64,000 bases of DNA from NCBI GenBank assembly GCA_019239425.1, contig JAFAZX010000045.1:310001-374000 (forward strand), written 5' to 3'. Made by a program: the position numbers and the translations under genes. The DNA comes from Acidobacteriota bacterium. Its GTDB lineage: Bacteria > Acidobacteriota > Blastocatellia > Pyrinomonadales > Pyrinomonadaceae. Numbering within the stretch: the first letter of the stretch is position 1; the number at the start of each line of letters is the position of its first letter. The notes beneath the pieces were generated by a model that saw only the letters and a program-made list of their open reading frames with translations, ran no database searches and was not told the origin of the DNA. Shown here one piece after another: positions 58,149 through 64,000 of this stretch.

Positions 58149-58523
58149 ATGAGAGAACGATTGACTGTGCTCGCCGGCATCCTTGTGCTCTTCGGTGCCG
58201 TCTGCATAGCGCTCGGAAGCTTACCGTCAAATGCGACGACGGCTCAGCCCGCCACCGCCAAGGCAAGCCCGGATCGTGCCGCCGCACACAGGCAGACGGG
58301 CTACTGCCAGATCAACGGCTGTATAAATCTGCCGCCCGACGGCTTCTGCCCGTCCGGCTACTACCGCTTCCAGGGGTCTGCCTGCTGCTGTCCCATCAGG
58401 CGGACTCGGGCGGGCGAGGTGGCCGGACTCGACACCCGCCGGCGGCCGGACATTCCGCTTTTCCTCCCCGGCAGTCTGCCGGACATCGCGCCGGCACTCT
58501 ACGGCGCGCGTTGCGGCAGTTAG
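58149..58523 (+). CDS. Small secreted Cys-rich protein
   Basis: The 124-residue protein begins with a hydrophobic export segment (LTVLAGILVLFGAVCIALGS, residues about 5-24). Six cysteines are packed between residues 53 and 81 (53, 58, 67 and the run 79-81), with a seventh at 122. The core GYCQINGC...GFCPSGYYR...ACCCP looks like a disulfide-rich mini-domain. The ATG at 58149 follows AAAGGAGGG by four bases, an excellent ribosome site; the longer frame from 58035 crosses the promoter and is rejected. No family recognised. A possible role is an extracellular effector or envelope stress protein. Confidence 0.75.
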   Translation: MRERLTVLAGILVLFGAVCIALGSLPSNATTAQPATAKASPDRAAAHRQTGYCQINGCINLPPDGFCPSGYYRFQGSACCCPIRRTRAGEVAGLDTRRRPDIPLFLPGSLPDIAPALYGARCGS

Positions 58524-58538
58524 CCCCGCTACCGGCTT

Positions 58539-58597
58539 CGCACGACGCGCAGGGGCCGCGGCCGAGTCAGACGGCCGCGGCCCCTGCGCGTCGTGCG
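58539..58597. terminator. 25-bp perfect hairpin between convergent genes
   Basis: Arms 58539-58563 and 58573-58597, all paired, with a 9-base loop; the stem begins CGCACGACGCGCAGGGG. It stands 16 bp after the Cys-rich gene and 8 bp before the end of the convergent TIM-barrel gene. T tracts are absent. Confidence 0.7.
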
Positions 58598-58604
58598 GGG
58601 TCGG

Positions 58605-59846
58605 TCAGGAGCGGTAGGGCTCGCGGCCGGCGCCCTGGACGGGGATGCCCTGCGAGGCCAGCACGTCATGCTGGAGCGCGTACATGCAGGCGGCGGCCTC
58701 GTCCACCTTGCGCGTGAAGGCGATGGAGCCTTGCAGGATGGGCTTCAGTCTCTCCTTGTCCTGTGTGCGCGCCTTCGGGTACTCGTGCTCGACGACGAGG
58801 TGCGTGTTCGGGATGTCGAGTTCTAACAGCTCGCGCGCGGCGAGCTGGTGGTCGAGCCAGTCCACGCTCCGGTTCTGCAAATACGCGAGCGGGTCGTGGC
58901 GCGCGGTGCCGGGCAGCTCGTGCTCGGCGAGGACGGTCTGCTTCTTCCACGCGTTCGCCTGGTCGGCCGGGTCTTCCGAAGGCAGCCCCGCGATCCAGTC
59001 GCCGCGGTTCACCGTCTGCCCGCCGTAGCCCCACGCCGCCAGGCCCTTCGAGTTAATCACCTGCCCCTTCACGTGGAAGCCGCCGATGATGAAGTTGTAG
59101 CCCGCGTCCTTCAGGTACTGAAAGACGGAGCGCGTGTCCTGCCCCATCAGGATCGCGTGCGAGGGGTCGTAGTGGATGCGGAACTGTTCGCCGACGCCGT
59201 GGCGCTCGCAGATGTGGTGGAGCGCGATCCAGGTGCCGGGCGTGTAGGCGATGTTGTTGTGAAAACTGTCGCCGACCGTCCAGCCGGGCATCGGGCACTG
59301 CTCGACGCGGTAGACGAGGCCGCGCGCCTTCGCCTCCTGCAAAAGGGGGACGAAGTGCTCCTCGAAGTCGATCAGATTCTCGTCCATGCTGAGGCGCTGG
59401 TTGCGGCCGACGAAGCCGCACACCGCCCCGACGCCCAGGAGCGCCGCCGCGTCGAAGACGCGCAGCATGAACTCGTGCTTCTGCCTGCGCAGGGCGGGGT
59501 CGTGGTGGAGCAGGTTGTCGAAGTAGGCGAGGTCGGAGAGTCCGACCTCGAAGGAGTCTATCGCCGCGCGCACGCGCCGCGCGCGCCGGTCGTCGAAGGG
59601 GTCGCGCAAATCGAGCGTGTTGGCGACGGGGTCGAGCAGCGCTTCGGCCGGCACGTCCGCTTCCGAAGGGTGGAGCGCGGCCGAGAGCTGTATGTTGTCC
59701 ACGCCGAGCTGCGACGCGAACTCCAGCCACTCCTCGACCGCGCGGTCGGGGTCTCGGTCTCTCACCTCGCGCGGCGTCAGCTCCTGTAAGGCCGCCGTCA
59801 GCACCCCGACCTGCATGAACTCCGGCCGAAACTCTTTGACAGTCAT
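58605..59846 (-). CDS. Sugar-phosphate isomerase/epimerase-like TIM-barrel protein
   Basis: The 413-residue cytoplasmic protein has the xylose-isomerase-like (AP endonuclease 2) fold. Metal-ligand candidates appear in order on the barrel strands: [34 protein letters not shown] and [10 protein letters not shown]. Members isomerise or epimerise sugars, inositols or keto acids. The C-terminal stretch ([17 protein letters not shown]) extends the barrel. The gene is monocistronic and faces the amidohydrolase gene across a 47-bp gap. The substrate is not clear. Confidence 0.83.
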   Translation of the reverse strand: MTVKEFRPEFMQVGVLTAALQELTPREVRDRDPDRAVEEWLEFASQLGVDNIQLSAALHPSEADVPAEALLDPVANTLDLRDPFDDRRARRVRAAIDSFEVGLSDLAYFDNLLHHDPALRRQKHEFMLRVFDAAALLGVGAVCGFVGRNQRLSMDENLIDFEEHFVPLLQEAKARGLVYRVEQCPMPGWTVGDSFHNNIAYTPGTWIALHHICERHGVGEQFRIHYDPSHAILMGQDTRSVFQYLKDAGYNFIIGGFHVKGQVINSKGLAAWGYGGQTVNRGDWIAGLPSEDPADQANAWKKQTVLAEHELPGTARHDPLAYLQNRSVDWLDHQLAARELLELDIPNTHLVVEHEYPKARTQDKERLKPILQGSIAFTRKVDEAAACMYALQHDVLASQGIPVQGAGREPYRS

Positions 59847-59893
59847 GCGCGCATTATAGCAGTCTCACCCTCAGCCCTCAGGAGGAGACTTCG

Positions 59894-61903
59894 ATGAAGC
59901 GCCTGTTCCCCTTCGTCTTCGCCGCGCTCGCCGCCGGCCTGCTCCCGACTGCTTCGGCCTCGGCGCGGCAGGAGACGCGCTACACCGTCATCCTCGTCGG
60001 CAACCGCGCGGGCTCACAAACCTCCACGGTCAGGCCCGACGGCACGCGCGAGTTCACGTACGAGTACAACGACCGCGGGCGCGGGCCGAAATATAAGACG
60101 ACCCTCAAACTCGACGCCCGGGGGCTGCCCGTCTCGCTCGACACCTCGGGCAACGACTACCTCAAGGCGCCGGTCGCGGAAGTTTACACCTTCGAGAACG
60201 GCGTGGCGCGCTGGAAGAACTCGGCCGAGGCGGGCGAGAAAAGGCTCTCCGCCAACGCCTTCTACAACAGCATGAACGGCGCGCCCGAGGAGTTCGCGCT
60301 GCTCGCGCGCGCGCTCCTCGAAGCGCCGGGCGGGCGTCTGCCGCTCCTGCCCGAAGGCGAAGCTTCCATCCGGCGCACGGGCGAGTTGATGCTGAAGGAC
60401 GGCGAGCGTGAGCGCCGCGTCGTCTCTTACGAGATCACGGGCCTGGGCTTCACGCCGGACACCATCTGGCTCGAAGAGGACGGCGGGTTCTTCGCCTCCG
60501 TAAGCGCCTGGCTCTCGGTCGTCCGCGAAGGCTTCGAGGCGTCCGTGCCCGAACTCGTCAGGAAGCAGGACGAGCTTGAAGCCGTCCGCATCACAAACCT
60601 CGCGCGCACGCTCGCGCGCAAGCCTTCAACCCCGCTCGTCTTCAGGAACGCAAACCTCTTCGACTCCGAGGCCGGGCGGATTGTCCCGCACACGACCGTC
60701 GTCGTCGAAGGCAACCGCGTCAAGGCGGTCGGCCGCGACGGAAAGGTCGCCGTGCCGAAGAACGCGGAGGTCGTAGACGCGCGCGGCCGGACTTTGATGC
60801 CGGGGCTTTGGGACATGCACGTCCACATCGGCCCGAACGACGGGCTGATGCACGTCGCGGCGGGTGTCACCTCGGTGCGCGACATGGGCAACGACATCGA
60901 CACGCTGCTCGCGCTGAAAAGGAAGATCGAGGCGGGCGAAGAGATCGGGCCGCGCATCGCGGCGATGGCGGGACTGATGGACGGCCGCGGCCCTTACGCC
61001 GGCCCGACGAAGGTTCTGGTCGACACGGAGGAGGAGGCGCGGGCCGCGGTCGACAACTTCGCGCGGCTCGGCTACGCGCAGATAAAAATCTACAGCTCGA
61101 TCAAGCCCGAGCTCGTCCCCACGCTCGTCAAACTCGCGCACGAGAAGGGCCTGCGCGTGAGCGGCCACGTCCCGGCCTTCATGAGCGCCGAGCAGTTCGT
61201 CGGCGCGGGCGCGGACGAGTTCCAGCACATCAACTTCTTCGTCCTCAACTTCCTCTTCGACGAGGTGAAGGACACGCGCACGCCCGTCCGCTTCACCGCG
61301 GTCGCCGACCGCGCGGCGACGATAGACTTGAACTCCCCGCGCGTGCGCTCGTTCGTACAACTTTTGAAGGAGAGGAAGACGGTCATCGACCCGACCGTCA
61401 ACGTCTTCGAAGGGATGTTCACCGACCGCCCCGGCCGCGTCCCCGACGCCTACGCGCCCGTGGCCGAGCGCCTGCCGCCGCAGGTTCGACGCTACCTGCT
61501 CGCGGGCGGCCTGCCCGTGCCCGAGGGCAAGGACGAGCGCTACCGCGAGTCCGCGAAGGCTCTGCTGAAGATGATCAAGCTGCTCTACGACTCAGGCATC
61601 ACGCTGGTCGCCGGCACCGACGCGACGCCCGGCTTCGCCCTGCACCGCGAGCTTGAGCTTTACGCCGAAGCGGGCATCCCGCCGAATGAGGTGCTGCGCA
61701 TCGCCACCATCGGCGCCGCGCGCGTGGCGAAACGCGACGGCGAACTCGGCTCCATCGCGCCGGGCAAACTCGCAGACCTCATCCTCGTCGAAGGCGACCC
61801 GACGCGGCGCATCAGCGACATCCGCCGCGTCTCGCTCGTCGTCAAAGACGGCGCCGTCTACGACACCGCGGCCCTCTACAGGAGCATCGGCGTCCGCCCG
61901 TGA
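59894..61903 (+). CDS. Secreted amidohydrolase-family protein
   Basis: The 669-residue protein has a signal peptide (to about SASARQ, residue 25) and a beta-rich N-terminal domain of about 220 residues (NRAGSQTSTV, YEYNDRGRGPKYKTTLKL). A metal-dependent amidohydrolase domain follows: H309 and H311 in DMHVHIG, AQIKIYSS (likely the bridging Lys), RVSGHVP, and VAGTDATPG with the catalytic Asp, ending in GKLADLILVEGDP. Members hydrolyse dipeptides, hydantoins or similar cyclic amides. AGGAGGAG precedes the ATG. Element A copy 2 lies 39 bp after its stop codon. Confidence 0.87.
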   Translation: MKRLFPFVFAALAAGLLPTASASARQETRYTVILVGNRAGSQTSTVRPDGTREFTYEYNDRGRGPKYKTTLKLDARGLPVSLDTSGNDYLKAPVAEVYTFENGVARWKNSAEAGEKRLSANAFYNSMNGAPEEFALLARALLEAPGGRLPLLPEGEASIRRTGELMLKDGERERRVVSYEITGLGFTPDTIWLEEDGGFFASVSAWLSVVREGFEASVPELVRKQDELEAVRITNLARTLARKPSTPLVFRNANLFDSEAGRIVPHTTVVVEGNRVKAVGRDGKVAVPKNAEVVDARGRTLMPGLWDMHVHIGPNDGLMHVAAGVTSVRDMGNDIDTLLALKRKIEAGEEIGPRIAAMAGLMDGRGPYAGPTKVLVDTEEEARAAVDNFARLGYAQIKIYSSIKPELVPTLVKLAHEKGLRVSGHVPAFMSAEQFVGAGADEFQHINFFVLNFLFDEVKDTRTPVRFTAVADRAATIDLNSPRVRSFVQLLKERKTVIDPTVNVFEGMFTDRPGRVPDAYAPVAERLPPQVRRYLLAGGLPVPEGKDERYRESAKALLKMIKLLYDSGITLVAGTDATPGFALHRELELYAEAGIPPNEVLRIATIGAARVAKRDGELGSIAPGKLADLILVEGDPTRRISDIRRVSLVVKDGAVYDTAALYRSIGVRP

Positions 61904-61942
61904 GCCATTTACAGCGGCCTTCGAATGATGACGCCCCTCTTC

Positions 61943-62080
61943 GCTGGGAGCGCGGGCATCCCTGCCCGCTGAGCGCGCAGCGCGAAAGCCGTGAGACTTT
62001 ACACCTCAACGTCGAGGTTAAGGGTGAGACGGTCAGCGTGCTGGCGTACGCTGGCGGGCAGAGATGCCCGCGCTCCCAGC
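61943..62080. repeat. Dispersed element A, copy 2
   Basis: A 138-bp copy of the element at 3248. The 27-bp terminal repeats differ at one position. Interior blocks such as GTGAGACTTT and CGGTCAGCG are kept, while the 16-bp centre ACCTC...GAGGT is the reverse complement of the centre of copy 1. It sits between the ends of two convergent genes. Confidence 0.85.
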
Positions 62081-62110
62081 GTCAGGTCACGTCCAACTCA
62101 ACACCGCTCT

Positions 62111-62134
62111 AAGGATTTCAAATTTTAAATCCTT
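62111..62134 (-). terminator. AT-rich stem-loop at the end of the PQQ dehydrogenase gene
   Basis: AAGGATTT and AAATCCTT pair around an 8-base A/T-rich centre, directly after the leftward stop codon. The stem is short and lacks a long T tract. Confidence 0.35.
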
Positions 62135-64000
62135 TCAGGGAAGTGCGTAGGCGACGAGCGTGTCGGAGAGCGTGGGGCTGAGGGCGCGGAGGAAGCCTCC
62201 GCCGCCCGCGGCGATGACGACGAGCTGGCGGCCGCCCTTCGTCGTGTAGGTCATCGGCGTCGCGTGGCCGCCGGCTTCGAGCCGCGCTTGCCAGAGCACC
62301 CTGCCGGTCTTCGCGTCGAAGGCGCGGAAGAGGCGGTCGGTCGTGGCGGCGATGAAGACGAGGCCGCCCGCCGTCACGATTGAGCCGCCGAGGTTCTGCG
62401 TGCCCGTGTCGCGCACGCCGCGCGCCTCGAGCTCTTCGACCGTGCCGAGCGGCACCTTCCACACGACCTCGCCGCGTCTCAAATCCACGGCGCTCAGAGT
62501 CCCCCACGGCGGCTGCTGGCAGGGCCAGCCGTGCGGGTCTCGGAACCACGCGTACTCCTCGAACCTGCCCTGCCGCGTGAAGGGGGCGGGCGCGCCCGTC
62601 GCCTGCGGCGTCATCTCGCCCATCGCGCCGTCCTCGTTCATGTTCACGTAGAGCAGCCCCGAAACGGGGTCGTAAGAGCCGCCCGACCAGTTGCCGCCGC
62701 CGTGGAAGCCCGGAAAGTTGAGCGTCGGTTTGAGTCCGACCGGCGTGTACATGCCCTTGTTGACGAGACGTCCGAAGAGGGCCGAGCAGAAGCGCTCCGA
62801 CTCGGGCGTCACGCGGCTCAGTTCGTTCTTCGTTAACCCCTGCCGCGCGAGCGCGGGCGGCTTCGAAGGGAACGGCTGCGTCGGCCACGTCGCCTCGCCG
62901 GGCACGTCCGATTGAGGCACGGGTCTCTCTTCGACGGGGAAGAGCGGCTTACCCGTCCTCCGGTCGAGCACGAAGACGAAGCCCATCTTCGTGATCACGG
63001 CCACGGCCGGCACGCCGCGCCACTCGAAGAGGACGGGCTGCGCCGGGAGGTCGTAGTCCCACAGATCGTGATGCGTCGTCTGGTAGTACCAGACGAGTCT
63101 CCCCGTCGCGGCGTCGAGCGCGACCAGGCAGTTGCCGAAGAGGTTCTGCCCCTTCCGGTCGCCGCCGTAGAAGTCGTATGTGGGCGAGCCGACGGGCAGG
63201 AAGACGAGCCCGAGCTTTTCGTCCACGCTCATCACAGACCAGACGTTCGTGCCCGCGCGCTCCTTCCACGAATCGCCTTCCCAGGTCTCGTGCCCGACTT
63301 CGCCGGGTCGCGGCACGGTGTGGAACGTCCAGGCGAGTTTCCCCGTGCGGACGTTGTACGCGCGCACGTCGCCGGTCGGCCCCTTCGAAGGCGACTCGGG
63401 CAGGCCCCAGCCGACGATGACCAAATCCTTGTAGACGGCGGGCGGCGAGGTTACGCGCGCGCCCCACGTCGGGTCGTTCGCCCACGCGCCCGCGCCGTCC
63501 GCGCGCAGGTCTACGAAGCCGCCCGCGCCGAAGTCCGCGTAAGGTCTGCCCGTCGCGGCGTCGAGCGCGTAGAGCCTCCCGTCGACCGTGCCGTAGAGGA
63601 CGCGCCGCTCCCTGCGCTTCCCGTCGGGCGAGAGTCCTTCCCAGAAGGCCACGCCGCGGTGCGAGTTGAAGCCGCGCACGCTCCTTCCTTCCTGCGGGTC
63701 GAACTTCCAAAGCTCCCTCCCCGTCTCCGCGTCGAGCGCGACGACGCGGCTCGAAGGCGTCGTCAGATACATCGAGCCACCGACGACGAGCGGCGTGGTC
63801 GAGAATGAAGCCTGGAACGGAGCGGACTTGAGCCCTAGTTCCAGCTCGCCCGTGTGATAGACCCAGGCCCTCTGCAAACGCCCGACGTTGTCTCGATTAA
63901 TCTGCTTCAAAGGAGAGTAGCGTGTGCCGCCCTCGTCGCCGCCGTAGAAGCGCCACTCGGTCGCGCGCGTCTGCGCGAGAGAAGAAATTGAGTTTAGGGT
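62135..64000 (-). CDS. PQQ-dependent dehydrogenase (membrane-type glucose dehydrogenase family), 5' end outside window
   Basis: An eight-bladed quinoprotein propeller: 622 residues are visible and the frame is open at 64000. Family blocks include GDEGGTRYSPLKQI, QRAWVYHTGE, LYALDAATGRPYADFG, NVWSVMSVDEKLGLVF, QTTHHDLWDYDLPAQP, GVPAVAVITKMGFVFVLDR and GWPCQQPPWG, with repeated tryptophan-docking strands. These enzymes oxidise sugars or alcohols in the periplasm and feed electrons to ubiquinone or cytochrome. The first ATG inside the window (63910) is not the start, because conserved sequence precedes it. No PQQ biosynthesis genes are visible here. It is the second PQQ-type enzyme of the window, with the one at 8243. 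Confidence 0.92.
   Translation of the reverse strand, partial: TLNSISSLAQTRATEWRFYGGDEGGTRYSPLKQINRDNVGRLQRAWVYHTGELELGLKSAPFQASFSTTPLVVGGSMYLTTPSSRVVALDAETGRELWKFDPQEGRSVRGFNSHRGVAFWEGLSPDGKRRERRVLYGTVDGRLYALDAATGRPYADFGAGGFVDLRADGAGAWANDPTWGARVTSPPAVYKDLVIVGWGLPESPSKGPTGDVRAYNVRTGKLAWTFHTVPRPGEVGHETWEGDSWKERAGTNVWSVMSVDEKLGLVFLPVGSPTYDFYGGDRKGQNLFGNCLVALDAATGRLVWYYQTTHHDLWDYDLPAQPVLFEWRGVPAVAVITKMGFVFVLDRRTGKPLFPVEERPVPQSDVPGEATWPTQPFPSKPPALARQGLTKNELSRVTPESERFCSALFGRLVNKGMYTPVGLKPTLNFPGFHGGGNWSGGSYDPVSGLLYVNMNEDGAMGEMTPQATGAPAPFTRQGRFEEYAWFRDPHGWPCQQPPWGTLSAVDLRRGEVVWKVPLGTVEELEARGVRDTGTQNLGGSIVTAGGLVFIAATTDRLFRAFDAKTGRVLWQARLEAGGHATPMTYTTKGGRQLVVIAAGGGGFLRALSPTLSDTLVAYALP

Overview
The window is about 64 kb of GC-rich DNA. 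It carries 40 supportable protein genes: 38 complete and two cut by the window ends. No rRNA, tRNA, CRISPR array or transposase was recognised. The best guess for the source is an Acidobacteriota chromosome. The evidence is a PadR regulator in front of two tandem MacB/FtsX permeases without an ATPase (the 'ADOP' arrangement typical of that phylum), together with many secreted glycoside hydrolases, quinoproteins and giant repeat proteins. This is inference from gene content; no database search was run.

Region 1 (1-8246) is an NAD/ADP-ribose signalling cluster. A divergent ADP-ribosylglycohydrolase (partial) faces a Nudix-winged-helix regulator of the NrtR type, a nicotinamidase, a VWA protein, a PP2C phosphatase, a divergent protein kinase and a methyltransferase fused to two degenerate Nudix-like domains. 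Three copies of one palindromic operator (TAGCGT-N7-ACGCTA type) sit in front of the regulator and the nicotinamidase, so the regulon can be read from the DNA. This is the strongest candidate for an under-described system.

Region 2 (8243-16195) holds a PQQ-type sugar dehydrogenase, a secreted M43 metalloprotease, a zinc-ribbon protein, a small membrane protein, two hemicellulases (GH51 and GH5-like), two mini-proteins and a stand-alone response regulator. Region 3 (16287-21639) is a leftward stress operon: MerR regulator, VWA protein, HSP90-family ATPase and TPR-like protein. Its first gene starts from a near-consensus, palindrome-covered and probably leaderless promoter.

Region 4 (21822-29210) is a leftward, overlapping three-gene unit. 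A PqqD/RRE protein with a six-cysteine knottin-like tail is followed by a nucleotidyltransferase-like protein and a 1,924-residue gingipain-family (C25) surface protein. Region 5 (29600-36849) is one gene for a 2,346-residue secreted nuclease with eleven tandem cadherin-like repeats. Region 6 (36968-52101) mixes an acetyltransferase, an esterase, GH2 and GH3 enzymes, two glycosyltransferases, an Nramp-like transporter, a class C beta-lactamase-like hydrolase and secreted proteins of unknown function. Region 7 (52273-64000) holds PadR and two ADOP permeases, a secreted Cys-rich protein under its own operator, a TIM-barrel isomerase-like protein, an amidohydrolase and a PQQ dehydrogenase running off the window.

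Non-coding structure is unusually rich. There are four copies of a palindromic element built on CCACAGAGACACAGAG, two copies of a 138-140 bp element with 27-bp terminal inverted repeats, a 35-bp perfect inverted repeat with a 1-nt centre, and a 29-bp inverted repeat that supplies the last codons of a glycosyltransferase. Most lie within 20 bp of a stop codon.
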